A DNA stretch of 64,000 nt from Kutzneria kofuensis (GTDB taxonomy: Bacteria; Actinomycetota; Actinomycetes; Mycobacteriales; Pseudonocardiaceae). The notes under the pieces were generated by a model that saw only the letters and a program-made list of their open reading frames with translations, was not told where the DNA came from and did not search any database. Position 1 is the stretch's first letter. The number at the start of each line of letters is the position of its first letter. The position numbers and the translations under genes are program-made. The DNA lies in assembly GCF_014203355.1 (NCBI RefSeq), contig NZ_JACHIR010000001.1:2110038-2174037 (forward strand), in the 5' to 3' direction. Positions 34,954 to 44,138 of this stretch are shown piece after piece.

Positions 34954-36072
34954 TCAGCTCCGGTGCGGCAGCGGAACCAGATCGTCGGCGTGGACCACTT
35001 CGCGGCGTTGCTCGGGGGCCAGGTGCTGGCTGGAGCGGCCGATCATCGCGGGAAGCTCGACGGCGTCGAAGGCGACCACACCGCGGGCGACGACCGTGCC
35101 GGCGAGGTCCGTGAGGTCGACGACGTCGCCGGCGTCGAAGTCGCCGTGGACGCCGGCGATGCCGGCGGCGAGCAGGGAGCGGCGGCGGGTGACGACGGCG
35201 GCCACGGCGCCGTCGTCGAGGGTGAGGCGGCCGGCGGAGTCGGCGGCGTGGGCGAGCCAGAAGCGCCGGGCGGAGAGGCGAGAGCCGGTGGCGGCAAAGG
35301 CGGTGCCGACGGCGGCGGAGGTAAGCGCGGAAGCGGCGTCGGCGGCGGAAGCCAACAGCACGGGAACGCCGGCGGAGGAGGCCAGGCGGGCGGCGGCGAG
35401 CTTCGAGGCCATGCCGCCGGTCCCGACGCCGGAGGCACCGGCGGAGCCGGCGATGACGTCGGCGAGGTCGGACTCGTCGGCCACCTCGGTGATGCGCCTT
35501 GCCCCGCCCCGCCGGGGATCGCCGTCGTAGAGGGCGTCCACATCGGACAGCAGCACCAACGCGTCGGCGCCGACCAGGTGCGCCACCAACGCGGCCAGCC
35601 GGTCGTTGTCGCCGAAGCGGATCTCGTCGGTGGCCACGGTGTCGTTCTCGTTGACGACGGGCACGACGCCGAGCGCCAGCAACCGCGAGAAGGTGCGCTG
35701 CGCGTTGCGGTAGTGGGCCCGGCGCACAACGTCGTCGGCGGTGAGCAAAAGCTGGCCGACGGTCAGGTCGTAGCGGGCGAACGACGTCGCATAGGCGTGC
35801 ACCAACTCCAGTTGCCCGACGCTGGCGGCGGCCTGCTGCGTGGCGAGATCCTTGGGGCGCTTGCCGATGCCCAGCGGCGCCAGCCCCGCGGCGATCGCAC
35901 CGGACGACACCAGCACGACCTGGCTGCCCGCGGCCGACCGCGCGGCGAGGGCGTCGACCAGCGCGTCCAACCGGCTCGGATCCAGACCCCCGATCGCGGT
36001 GGTCAGCGACGACGATCCGACCTTGACCACGATCCGCTTCGCGGCGGCGACCGCCTGGCGGGCCTGCGACAC
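34954..36072 (-). CDS. proB: Glutamate 5-kinase
   Basis: 372 residues. An amino-acid kinase domain ([76 protein letters not shown]) is followed by a C-terminal PUA domain (about 275-360). It phosphorylates glutamate in the first, proline-inhibited step of proline synthesis. The GTG start lies 3 bases after the obgE stop, so it is in one operon with obgE. proA has been separated from it by the recQ-DUF2891-G1 block. Confidence 0.97.
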   Translation of the reverse strand: MSQARQAVAAAKRIVVKVGSSSLTTAIGGLDPSRLDALVDALAARSAAGSQVVLVSSGAIAAGLAPLGIGKRPKDLATQQAAASVGQLELVHAYATSFARYDLTVGQLLLTADDVVRRAHYRNAQRTFSRLLALGVVPVVNENDTVATDEIRFGDNDRLAALVAHLVGADALVLLSDVDALYDGDPRRGGARRITEVADESDLADVIAGSAGASGVGTGGMASKLAAARLASSAGVPVLLASAADAASALTSAAVGTAFAATGSRLSARRFWLAHAADSAGRLTLDDGAVAAVVTRRRSLLAAGIAGVHGDFDAGDVVDLTDLAGTVVARGVVAFDAVELPAMIGRSSQHLAPEQRREVVHADDLVPLPHRS

Positions 36073-36075
36073 GCC

Positions 36076-37542
36076 CTACTCCTCGAAATCGTCGTCTTCG
36101 TCATCGAAGGCCGGCCACTCGCCCGGGGTCCGCCGGGCCTTGCGGGCCGCCTTGCGCTCGGCGGCGCCGACCCGGTTGTTGGTCTCCAACCGGGCGTCGG
36201 TGCCGCGACCCGTCATCAGTACCGCGATGCCGGCCGGCGTGGACGGTTCCCAGTCGAAGGTCACATCGCCGATGGTGACCGGGCAGCCCGGCACCGCGCC
36301 GGCCTTGGCCAGCGCCTCCTCGACGCCCAGCCGGGCCAGCCGGTCGGCCAGGTAGCCGACGGCCTCGTCGTTGGAGAACTGGGTCTGCCGGATCCAGCGC
36401 TCGGGCCGGCTGCCGCGCACCACGAAGCCGCCCTCGTTCTCCGGGTCCGGCTCGACGGTGAAGCCGGCGTCGTCGACCGCGACGGGCCGCAGCACGATGC
36501 GCGTCGGCTCCAGGATCGGCTGCGCGGCCCGGTGCTCCTCGACGGCCTTGGCCAGCGCGAAGCTCAGCTCCCGCAGGCCGGTCCTGGTCACCGTGGAGAC
36601 CTCGAACACCGGCAGGCCACGGGCCTCCAGCTCGGGGCGCACCAGCTCGGCGAGGTCCTTGGCGTCGGGCACGTCGGTCTTGTTCAGCACGACAAGTCGC
36701 GGCCGCTCGGCCAGCTCGCCGCCCAGCGACGGCGTGTACCGGGCCAGCTCGGCCTCGAGCGCGTCGATGTCGGACAGCGGGTCGCGGCCGGGCTCGTAGG
36801 TGGCGCAGTCGACGACGTGCACCAGCACCGCGCAACGCTCGATGTGGCGCAGGAAGTCCAGGCCGAGGCCCTTGCCCTCGCTCGCGCCGGGGATCAGGCC
36901 GGGCACGTCGGCCATGGTGAAGACGGATTCGCCCGCGGTGACCACGCCCAGGTTGGGGACGAGCGTGGTGAACGGGTAGTCGGCGATCTTGGGCCGGGCC
37001 GCGGACAGCACGGCGATCAGCGACGACTTGCCGGCGGACGGAAAGCCGACCAGGCCGACGTCGGCGACCGACTTCAGTTCCAGCACCAGGTCGCGGGTCT
37101 CGCCCTCCTCGCCGAGCAGCGCGAAGCCGGGCGCGCGGCGGGCCTTCGAGGCCAGCGCGGCGTTGCCGAGACCGCCGCGGCCGCCCTGGGCCGCGACCAG
37201 CCGGGTGCCGGCGCCGACCAGGTCGGCCAGCACCTCGCCGTCGGGGCTGAGTACCACGGTGCCGTCGGGGACACGCAGCTCCAGGTCCTCGCCCTGGGCT
37301 CCGTCCCGGTTGGAGCCCTGGCCCTGGCGGCCGTTGGTGGCGCGGGCGTGCGGGCGGAAGTGGAAGTCCAGCAGGGTGTGCACGCTGGGGTCGACGACCA
37401 GCACGACGTCGCCGCCGCGGCCGCCGTTGCCGCCGTCCGGGCCGCCCAGCGGCTTGAACTTCTCGCGGTGCACCGAGGCGCAGCCGTTCCCGCCGTTACC
37501 GGCCGCCACGTGGATGGTCACGCGGTCAACGAAGCGAGACAC
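36076..37542 (-). CDS. obgE: Obg-family GTPase
   Basis: 488 residues. The glycine-rich Obg fold comes first ([43 protein letters not shown]). The G domain has [25 protein letters not shown] and NKTDVPD, followed by the actinobacterial Obg C-terminal domain and a charged tail (DDEDDDFEE). It acts in large-subunit maturation and stress control. GTG at 37542 is chosen since the fold begins there; AAGGAAG lies 8 bases upstream. Follows rpmA across a strong terminator, so read-through or an own promoter must supply it. Confidence 0.97.
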   Translation of the reverse strand: MSRFVDRVTIHVAAGNGGNGCASVHREKFKPLGGPDGGNGGRGGDVVLVVDPSVHTLLDFHFRPHARATNGRQGQGSNRDGAQGEDLELRVPDGTVVLSPDGEVLADLVGAGTRLVAAQGGRGGLGNAALASKARRAPGFALLGEEGETRDLVLELKSVADVGLVGFPSAGKSSLIAVLSAARPKIADYPFTTLVPNLGVVTAGESVFTMADVPGLIPGASEGKGLGLDFLRHIERCAVLVHVVDCATYEPGRDPLSDIDALEAELARYTPSLGGELAERPRLVVLNKTDVPDAKDLAELVRPELEARGLPVFEVSTVTRTGLRELSFALAKAVEEHRAAQPILEPTRIVLRPVAVDDAGFTVEPDPENEGGFVVRGSRPERWIRQTQFSNDEAVGYLADRLARLGVEEALAKAGAVPGCPVTIGDVTFDWEPSTPAGIAVLMTGRGTDARLETNNRVGAAERKAARKARRTPGEWPAFDDEDDDFEE

Positions 37543-37567
37543 GAGAAGAACTTCCTTCCGGAGCATG

Positions 37568-37610
37568 AAAAAACGAGGGGTGGACCGGTTGGTGCCCCGG
37601 CCACCCCTCG
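37568..37610 (-). terminator. Strong rho-independent terminator between rpmA and obgE
   Basis: On the minus strand CGAGGGGTGG (37610-37601) pairs with CCACCCCTCG (37583-37574), followed by six T (37573-37568). It is the only hairpin with a full U-tract in this operon and should reduce obgE-proB expression relative to rplU-rpmA. Confidence 0.93.
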
Positions 37611-37625
37611 TCGAAAGCGAAAACG

Positions 37626-37895
37626 TCAGGCAGAGGCCAGAGCCTCGACCGGGACGATGTTGACGGTCTTGCGACCCCGCTTGATGCCGAACTCGACCGC
37701 GCCGGCCGACAGCGCGAACAGCGTGTCGTCCTTGCCGCGGCCCACGTTCACACCGGGGTGGAACTTGGTGCCGCGCTGGCGGATCAGGATCTCGCCGGCC
37801 TTGACGACCTGACCGCCGAAGCGCTTGACCCCGAGGTACTGCGGGTTGGAGTCACGGCCGTTGCGGGAGCTGGATGCACCCTTTTTGTGTGCCAT
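37626..37895 (-). CDS. rpmA: 50S ribosomal protein L27
   Basis: 89-residue basic protein with [28 protein letters not shown] at the N terminus and [10 protein letters not shown]. Full length for the family. Its N-terminal tail reaches the peptidyl-transferase centre. It starts directly at MAHKKG with no cleavable extension, unlike the Firmicute form. Lies 14 bases after rplU in the conserved rplU-rpmA-obgE order. Confidence 0.98.
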   Translation of the reverse strand: MAHKKGASSSRNGRDSNPQYLGVKRFGGQVVKAGEILIRQRGTKFHPGVNVGRGKDDTLFALSAGAVEFGIKRGRKTVNIVPVEALASA

Positions 37896-37909
37896 GGCTG
37901 GTCAGGTCC

Positions 37910-38218
37910 TCACTTAGTGATGGCGGTGACCTCGACGCGGGTCAGCTTCTGGCGGTGACCCTGGCGCTTGTGGTAACCGGTCTTGTTCTTGAACTTGTGG
38001 ATGCGGATCTTGGGGCCCTTGGTGTGCTCGACGACCTTGGCGGTCACCGAAACCTTGCCCAGGGCGTCGGCGTCAGCGATGACATCGCTGCCATCCACGA
38101 CGAGCAGCGCTGGGAAGCTGACTTCGGCGCCCGGTCCACCGTCGAGCTTCTCGACCTGGACGATGTCGCCGACGGCAACCTTGTACTGCTTGCCGCCAGT
38201 CTTGACGATCGCGTACAT
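37910..38218 (-). CDS. rplU: 50S ribosomal protein L21
   Basis: 102 residues, [25 protein letters not shown] at the start and [17 protein letters not shown] at the end, both diagnostic for L21, which binds 23S rRNA. CAGGAGAC precedes the ATG. First gene of rplU-rpmA(-obgE-proB). A promoter at 38394-38365 would give a leader of about 140 bases, which may carry autoregulatory structure. Confidence 0.98.
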   Translation of the reverse strand: MYAIVKTGGKQYKVAVGDIVQVEKLDGGPGAEVSFPALLVVDGSDVIADADALGKVSVTAKVVEHTKGPKIRIHKFKNKTGYHKRQGHRQKLTRVEVTAITK

Positions 38219-38364
38219 CGGGACGGAAGTCTCCTGCTACTCGACGTTGACGGGGCACGCACGGTCCAGAGCCCAAAGGAATCCCACACAGGAACATCCG
38301 CGGAGGAATTCCAACCAGCTTGGACTGGCGCACGACGGGGCCCACCGGATGGGGGCCAAAGAAG

Positions 38365-38394
38365 AGGTTACGGGCCGGGTGGAGGGGAGGTCAA
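38365..38394 (-). promoter_or_regulatory. Predicted sigma-70-type promoter of rplU-rpmA
   Basis: On the minus strand TTGACC (38394-38389), an 18-base spacer and TAACCT (38370-38365) match the vegetative promoter consensus. The rest of 38219-38491 holds the leader of rplU and the terminator of rne. Confidence 0.6.
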
Positions 38395-38447
38395 ACCGGG
38401 GTCCCCCTAGCCGGCACAAGGTGACCGTGGTCACTCCGGGCGCGGGT

Positions 38448-38481
38448 CACCGGCCCGTGGGCGAGCGCCCACGGGCCGGTG
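38448..38481 (-). terminator. Hairpin terminator after rne
   Basis: Perfect 15-bp stem CACCGGCCCGTGGGC (38448-38462) with 38467-38481 and a 4-base loop, 10 bases after the rne stop. No T-run, as is common in actinobacteria. Confidence 0.85.
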
Positions 38482-38491
38482 AAACACCTGG

Positions 38492-41347
38492 TCAGTCCTG
38501 CGTCACCGTGCTGGCCGGCGGGCCGGCCGGGCGGGACGCCGCACGCCGGACACGACGCCGTGTGGCGGACACCACGGGCTCCGGCTCGGCGGCGGGCTCG
38601 GGCGCGTGGTGGCCGTTGGCCGCGGCGACGGTCGGCTGCTCCGGCACCTCGTAGGGCACGGAGACGCCCGACTGGCCGGTGACCGCCGCCGCGGCGACCG
38701 CGGGCGCGGCCTCCTCGGCGGCAGCCGGCTCAGCTGCGACCGGCTCAGCATCGGCCGGCTCAGCATCGGCCGACTCAGCGGCAGCCGGCTCGGCGGCCGG
38801 AGCCTGCTCTGCGACGGCCTCGGCCGAGGTCGACTCGGCCGCAGCCGCCTCGTCCCCGGCGATCTCCGCCGGAGTCGACACGGCCTCGACCGGCGCCTGC
38901 TCGGTCGCGGCCACCTCGGCCGGCTCAGCGGCGGGCGCGGCGGTTTCCACGACCTCCGCGGCCGGCTGCTCCTCGTTGCGGTGCCGGTTGCGGTTGCGCT
39001 TGCGGCCGGACTTCTCGGCCGGCTTCTCCGCCTGCGCCTGCTGCTGGCCGTTGTTGCCGTGGCCGTTGCCGCCGTTGCCGGACGAGTGACCGCCGTTGCC
39101 GTGGTTGTGGGTGATCGGCTCGGTGGTCACCACGACGCCCCGCCCGCGGCAGTGCTCACACGTGCTGCTGAACGCCTCCAGCAGCCCGGTGCCGACCCGC
39201 TTGCGGGTCATCTGCACCAGGCCCAGCGAGGTGACCTCGGCGACCTGGTGGCGGGTGCGGTCCCGGCCCAGGCACTCGGTCAGCCGGCGCAGCACCAGGT
39301 CCCGGTTGGACTCCAGCACCATGTCGATGAAGTCGATGACGATGATGCCGCCGATGTCGCGCAGCCGGAGCTGGCGCACGATCTCCTCGGCCGCCTCCAG
39401 GTTGTTCCTGGTGACCGTCTCCTCCAGGTTGCCACCCGATCCGGTGAACTTCCCGGTGTTGACGTCGATGACGGTCATCGCCTCGGTGCGGTCGATCACC
39501 AGGTAGCCGCCCGAGGGCAGCCACACCTTGCGGTCGAGCGCCTTGGTGATCTGCTCGTCGATGCGCTGCTCGGTGAACACGTCGTTCAGGCCGACGTGCT
39601 TGCGCAGCCGGTCGGCCAGGTCGGGCGCGACGTGCCGGACGTAGCCGTCGATGGTGTCCCAGGCCTGCTCGCCCTGCACGACCAGCTCGGCGAAGTCCTC
39701 GGTGAACAGGTCGCGCACGACCTTCACCAGCAGGTCCGGCTCCTCGTAGAGCAGCTGCGGGGCCTGGGCCTTGGGCGCGTCGGCCTTCTCCTTGATGACC
39801 TCCCACTGGGCCTGCAGGCGACGCACGTCGCGGCCCAGCTCCTCCTCGGCGATGCCCTCCGAGGCGGTGCGGATGATCACGCCGGCGTCCTCGGGCACGA
39901 CCCGCTTGAGGATGTCCTTGAGCCGCTTGCGCTCGTTGTCGGGCAGCTTGCGGCTGATGCCGGTGGCGCCGCCGCCCGGCACGTACACCAGGAACCGGCC
40001 CGGCAGGCTGATCTGCGTGGTCAGCCGGGCGCCCTTGTGCCCGACCGGGTCCTTGGTCACCTGGACCAGCACGCTGTCGCCGGTGGACAGCGCCTGCTCG
40101 ATCTTGCGCGCCTTGCCCTCCAGGCCGGCGGCGTCCCAGTCGACCTCGCCGGCGTAGAGCACGGCGTTGCGGCCGCGGCCGATGTCCACGAACGCCGCCT
40201 CCATGCTGGGCAGCACGTTCTGCACCCGGCCGAGGTAGACGTTGCCGACCAGCGACCCGGTGCCGGCCGAGGTCACGAAGTGCTCGACGAGCACCCCGTC
40301 CTCCAGGACGGCGATCTGGGTGCGGTCGCCGCGCTCGCGCACGACCATCTTGCGGGCCACCGACTCGCGGCGGGCCAGGAACTCGGCCTCGGACAGGATC
40401 GGCACGCGGCGGCGGCCGGCCTCCCGGCCGTCCCGGCGGCGCTGGCGCTTGGCCTCCAGCCGGGTCGAGCCGCGCACGCTGCGCACCTCGTCCTTGGCGG
40501 CCTCGGAGCGCTCCTCGTCCCGGGCCGGCGCGGCGTTGCGGACGTGCACGACGGTGTTCGGCGGGTCGTCCTCGGCCGCGGCGGTGTCCTCGTCCGCGCC
40601 GCCCTTGCGACGACGGCGGCGACGGCGACGCCGGCTGCTGCCCGCACCGTCGTCGGCCTCGCTGTCCTCGCCGGACTCGGCCTCGGCGGGCTCCTCCGGC
40701 TCGTCCTCGCCGGACTCGGTGTCCTCGTCGGAGTCCGAGTCGGCGCCGTTGTCCTCGGGACCGCCCTTGCCGCGGCCACGGCCGCGACGGCCGCGACGGC
40801 GACGGCGCCGGGTGCCGGCGTCCTCGTCGCTGTCGTCCTCGACCGCCTCCTCGGCGGCCTGCACCGGCTCGTCTTCGTCCTCGTCGACCGGCGCCTCCGG
40901 CTCCGGCTCGGGGGCGCGGCGGCGGCGCGACGGGCGCGGCTCGGCGGTCGGCGGCAGGAACACCACCGACGGCGGCGCGAAGACGGGCGCCAGCGTGACG
41001 GCGACCTCATCGTCCTCGTCGACCGGGGCCGGCTCGTCGTCCGGGCGCTCGGCCAGCACGCCGGTCAGCTCGTCGTGGGCGACGAGCACCTCGTCGGTGT
41101 CGTCCTCGACGTCCTGCTCGCCGGTGGCCAGCAGCGTCGCGGCGACCTGCTCGGCGACCTCGCGGCTCACGCTCGACTGCGGGCTGCGCACGACCTCGCC
41201 GAGGTCGGCCAGCGCGGCGAGCACCTCTCGGCTGCTCGTGTCCAGCGCCTTGGCCAGCGCGTGCACCCTCAGCTTGGGAGGGAACTCGGGAATGGGTGTG
41301 GTGCCATCCCCGCCGGGCCCGCCGGCGGGGTTCTTCTTCTTCGACAT
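38492..41347 (-). CDS. rne: Ribonuclease E/G family endoribonuclease
   Basis: 951 residues. An N-terminal IF2N-like segment (LRVHALAKALDTSSREVLAALADLG) and a long acidic/Arg-rich disordered region (about 60-360) come first. The conserved catalytic core follows: S1 domain with GNVYLGRVQNVLPSMEAAFVDIGRGRNAVLYAGEVD, RGDRTQIAVLEDG, IVIDFIDM with the metal-binding Asp, and the Zn-link CEHCRGRG. Last comes an Ala/Glu/Pro-rich tail with short repeats. It initiates mRNA decay and rRNA processing. ATG at 41347 is chosen for its GGAGGAG SD. The actinobacterial layout with disordered arms on both sides of the core is normal. Confidence 0.96.
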   Translation of the reverse strand: MSKKKNPAGGPGGDGTTPIPEFPPKLRVHALAKALDTSSREVLAALADLGEVVRSPQSSVSREVAEQVAATLLATGEQDVEDDTDEVLVAHDELTGVLAERPDDEPAPVDEDDEVAVTLAPVFAPPSVVFLPPTAEPRPSRRRRAPEPEPEAPVDEDEDEPVQAAEEAVEDDSDEDAGTRRRRRRGRRGRGRGKGGPEDNGADSDSDEDTESGEDEPEEPAEAESGEDSEADDGAGSSRRRRRRRRRKGGADEDTAAAEDDPPNTVVHVRNAAPARDEERSEAAKDEVRSVRGSTRLEAKRQRRRDGREAGRRRVPILSEAEFLARRESVARKMVVRERGDRTQIAVLEDGVLVEHFVTSAGTGSLVGNVYLGRVQNVLPSMEAAFVDIGRGRNAVLYAGEVDWDAAGLEGKARKIEQALSTGDSVLVQVTKDPVGHKGARLTTQISLPGRFLVYVPGGGATGISRKLPDNERKRLKDILKRVVPEDAGVIIRTASEGIAEEELGRDVRRLQAQWEVIKEKADAPKAQAPQLLYEEPDLLVKVVRDLFTEDFAELVVQGEQAWDTIDGYVRHVAPDLADRLRKHVGLNDVFTEQRIDEQITKALDRKVWLPSGGYLVIDRTEAMTVIDVNTGKFTGSGGNLEETVTRNNLEAAEEIVRQLRLRDIGGIIVIDFIDMVLESNRDLVLRRLTECLGRDRTRHQVAEVTSLGLVQMTRKRVGTGLLEAFSSTCEHCRGRGVVVTTEPITHNHGNGGHSSGNGGNGHGNNGQQQAQAEKPAEKSGRKRNRNRHRNEEQPAAEVVETAAPAAEPAEVAATEQAPVEAVSTPAEIAGDEAAAAESTSAEAVAEQAPAAEPAAAESADAEPADAEPVAAEPAAAEEAAPAVAAAAVTGQSGVSVPYEVPEQPTVAAANGHHAPEPAAEPEPVVSATRRRVRRAASRPAGPPASTVTQD

Positions 41348-41493
41348 GTAGCTCCTCCGCCCCCGGGCGCGTCCAGTGTCTGGACGCGGCCACACAGGGG
41401 CCCGTTCCGTTCTGTCTCCGTCGCCGTCGGCGACGGGAAACCCTGCCTGGCGCCGCCCGACTTCCTGACGTGGCCAGGCCTGCGGGCGGCAGG

Positions 41494-42369
41494 TCATTCG
41501 ACGGCGGGCTGGTCCGGCTCCTGCTCCCTGGCCGGGTCCGTCGTCCCGCGCCCATCGAGGGCGAACGGGTCGGCGAGCCCACCCGCGTCGTCGAGCCGGC
41601 CCTGCGCCAACCGGGTCGCCTTGGCGGGTACCGGGGGCCGGAGGCCGGCGACGACGCGGAGCGCACTCAGCACGTCATCGGGTCGTACCGCAGGTGTCAG
41701 CTGCCGTACCACCATCACGAGTATCCCATACGGACGGGACGCGGCCGTGTCGTCGTCCTTACGCGGAATCGGCGCGTCAGCCAAATCACCCGTTGCGCCC
41801 ACACCTTGATCACTTAGCGTCGCGGTGAGCGAGCTCACATCACCCACCTCGGCGGTGACCACTCCCGGACGCACGTCCATGATCCGCCGGCCGTCCTTGG
41901 TGAGCCGCTCCACCTCGACGGACTCGGCCGCCAGCAGGGCGTCGACCGCCCGGGCCAGCTCCTCGGGGGCCACCCCCGGCAGCTCGACCAACCAGCGGCT
42001 GGCGTCGATCCGCTCGGCCAGCGACCCCTGCTCGGCCTGCACGGCGTCGACCACGTCCAGCCCGGGCGGCAGCGCCTCGTCCAGCGCCCGGCGCAGCGCC
42101 TCCGGGTCGACCCGGTCGACGACCTGGACCTCGACGTACTCCGCCTCGCTCGCCACCCCGGTCGGCGCCGCGCCGATCCAGGAGATCTTCGGGTGCGGGC
42201 TGAAGCCCTGGGAGTACGCCATCGGCACGCCCGCGCGCCGCAGCGCCCGCTCGAACGTGCGAGCGACGTCACGATGGGAGGTGAACCGGAGCCGGCCCCG
42301 CTTGGTGTAGCGCAGCCTGAGCTTCTGCACCGCGGCGGCGGACGGGTTGGGCTGGTCGTGGCGGCTCAG
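41494..42369 (-). CDS. TIGR03936-type radical-SAM-associated protein (DUF2344)
   Basis: 291 residues with the family N terminus QKLRLRYTKRGRLRFTSHRDVARTFERALRRAGVPMAYSQGFSPHPKISW. It is the usual companion of the TIGR03960 radical SAM protein, and fused forms exist in other bacteria. Function is unknown; a link to RNA or translation has been suggested from its neighbour rne. The start appears to be CTG at 42369: AAGGAGAG (42382-42375) is correctly spaced and no ATG, GTG or TTG lies in frame nearby except a GTG at 42330 that lacks an SD. The partner gene lies beyond a subtilase on the opposite strand. Confidence 0.88.
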   Translation of the reverse strand: MSRHDQPNPSAAAVQKLRLRYTKRGRLRFTSHRDVARTFERALRRAGVPMAYSQGFSPHPKISWIGAAPTGVASEAEYVEVQVVDRVDPEALRRALDEALPPGLDVVDAVQAEQGSLAERIDASRWLVELPGVAPEELARAVDALLAAESVEVERLTKDGRRIMDVRPGVVTAEVGDVSSLTATLSDQGVGATGDLADAPIPRKDDDTAASRPYGILVMVVRQLTPAVRPDDVLSALRVVAGLRPPVPAKATRLAQGRLDDAGGLADPFALDGRGTTDPAREQEPDQPAVE

Positions 42370-42539
42370 GACTACTCTCCTTGGCTGGTTCGACGGGTCC
42401 GGTAGGACGGTACCCGGCCGGTCCCGGGGACACTGACGTCGACCGCCGGGCTTGTCCGGCGGGCGGGCGGTGGTTACCGTCCGGCTGATCGCTGACGTGG
42501 GCGGCCCCCGAACGCCCACCCCAGAGATGGAGGTCTGCA

Positions 42540-44138
42540 GTGCCTCTGCTCCGCCGGGCACAGCTGGCGGCACTGGGCGCGGCCCTGCTCGCGGCCGGCT
42601 GCCTGGGCGCGCCCGTCGCCGGCGCGGACGAGCAGGCGCCGTCGGGATGCGTGCAGCCCGGCCCCACCCTGCGCTACCTGGTGGTTTTCGCCAGGGGCAC
42701 CGCCCAGCCGGACGCCGACGCGCAGATCGCCGCCGCCTGCGGCAGCACCACCGTCTACTACCCGCAGATCGCGGTCGCCGTGGTCACCTCGCCGGACCCC
42801 GGGTTCGGCGACAAGATCGGCCCCGACCGGGCGTACAGCGCGCAGGGTGAGTCCTGGACCTCCGACGGCCAGTCGAGCCGCAAGAAGGTGGACGAGACGA
42901 TGTCCGCCGCGTCCCTGCTGACCAGCACGGAGACGGTGCCGACCGCGGACCTGGGCGAGCAGCAGTGGGACATGCGGCTGATCGACGCCACCCTGGCCCA
43001 CCAGATCACCGAGGGTGACCCCCGGGTCGTGGTCGGCGTGCTGGACTCCGGCATCGACCCCCGGCACCCGGACCTGAAGGCCGCGCTGGACCCGCAGCTG
43101 TCGGTGGGCTGCCTGACCGGCAAGCCGGACCCGAGCGTGGCGGCGTGGGCCCCGACGACGTCACCGCACGGCACGCACGTGGCCGGCATCATCGCCGCCG
43201 CGGACGACGGCAAGGGCATCACCGGCGTGGCGCCGGGCGTGCGCCTCGCCTCCGTGAAGGTGGTCGACGACGACGGCTACATCTACCCGGAGTACGCGGT
43301 GTGCGGCTTCATGTGGGCCGCCACGCACGGCATCGCCATCACCAACAACAGCTACTACGTGGACCCGTGGGAGTACACCTGCTCCGACCAGCAGGGACAG
43401 CGCGTGGTCACGGAGGCGATGAAACGGGCGGTGGACTACGCGACCTCGCAGGGCGTGCTGAACGTCGCCGCGGTCACCAACTCGGCCGCCGACCTGACGC
43501 AGCCCGGCGCCGACACGCACAGCCCCGACAACGCGCCCAATCACAGCGTGCGCCGCATCGGCACCGAGTGCTCAGTGCTGCCGGCCGAGGAGCGCGGCGT
43601 GGTCGCCGTGTCGTCTGTCGGCTCGAACCAGCTCAAGGCCAGCTACAGCTCGTACGGACTGGGCGCGGTCGACGTCACGGCCCCCGGCGGCGACGTCCAC
43701 CAGAAACCGTCCAACGGCGACAACCCGTGCGTCCTGTCCACGGTGCCCGGCGGCTACGGCGACTTCTGCGGCACGTCCATGGCCGCCCCGCACGTGACCG
43801 GTGTGGCGGCGCTGCTGGCGTCCACGCATCCCGGTGACACGCCCGCGCAGCTGACGAAGCTGTTGAACCAGCAGGCGAAGCCGGTGCAGTGCCCCGGCGA
43901 CTACGACCTCAACGACACTGGCGTGCAGGACGCCTACTGCTCCGGCTACGCGTCGTTCAACGGCTTCTACGGGCACGGCATGGTGAACGCGCTGGCCGCC
44001 GTGGCCAGCGGCACCGCGCCCAGGCCGTCGACGGGCGCCCCCGGCGCGGACGCGCCGACCAGGGCGGGCAAGGGGCCGACCGACGCGACGTCGTCGCAGC
44101 AGCCGATCGGCCCCGAGCAGCTAGCTGCCGGCCAGTGA
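42540..44138 (+). CDS. Secreted S8 (subtilisin-like) serine protease
   Basis: 532 residues. A signal peptide ends either as a lipobox-like LAAGC (Cys21) or by AxA cleavage near VAGA (about 29); the lipobox has Ala at -3, so lipidation is uncertain. A pro-region leads to the peptidase domain with Asp169 (VGVLDSGIDPRHPDL), His210 (SPHGTHVAG), the oxyanion Asn in TNNSYY and Ser413 (GTSMAAPHVTG). The C terminus is a Pro/Thr/Ala-rich disordered tail. The GTG at 42540 follows GGAGG. It sits between two radical SAM-related genes and its last 18 bases overlap the end of the convergent one. Confidence 0.95.
   Translation: MPLLRRAQLAALGAALLAAGCLGAPVAGADEQAPSGCVQPGPTLRYLVVFARGTAQPDADAQIAAACGSTTVYYPQIAVAVVTSPDPGFGDKIGPDRAYSAQGESWTSDGQSSRKKVDETMSAASLLTSTETVPTADLGEQQWDMRLIDATLAHQITEGDPRVVVGVLDSGIDPRHPDLKAALDPQLSVGCLTGKPDPSVAAWAPTTSPHGTHVAGIIAAADDGKGITGVAPGVRLASVKVVDDDGYIYPEYAVCGFMWAATHGIAITNNSYYVDPWEYTCSDQQGQRVVTEAMKRAVDYATSQGVLNVAAVTNSAADLTQPGADTHSPDNAPNHSVRRIGTECSVLPAEERGVVAVSSVGSNQLKASYSSYGLGAVDVTAPGGDVHQKPSNGDNPCVLSTVPGGYGDFCGTSMAAPHVTGVAALLASTHPGDTPAQLTKLLNQQAKPVQCPGDYDLNDTGVQDAYCSGYASFNGFYGHGMVNALAAVASGTAPRPSTGAPGADAPTRAGKGPTDATSSQQPIGPEQLAAGQ

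Noticed and set aside
34813-37812. Very long plus-strand open frame (about 1000 codons) across proB and obgE
   Set aside because: It is antisense to two clear core genes, has no domain, and its composition is what GC-rich third positions produce on the opposite strand.
38731-38800. Short tandem repeat (GGCTCAGCATCGGCC units) that could suggest a repeat array
   Set aside because: It lies inside rne and encodes an Ala/Glu/Pro/Asp low-complexity tail; no spacers, so not CRISPR and not mobile.
40560-41050. Acidic and Arg-rich repetitive segment as a separate gene on the opposite strand
   Set aside because: It is the disordered N-terminal region of RNase E, in frame with the conserved core.
38606-41809. 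Plus-strand open frame of over 1000 codons opposite rne
   Set aside because: Shadow of the repetitive RNase E coding sequence.
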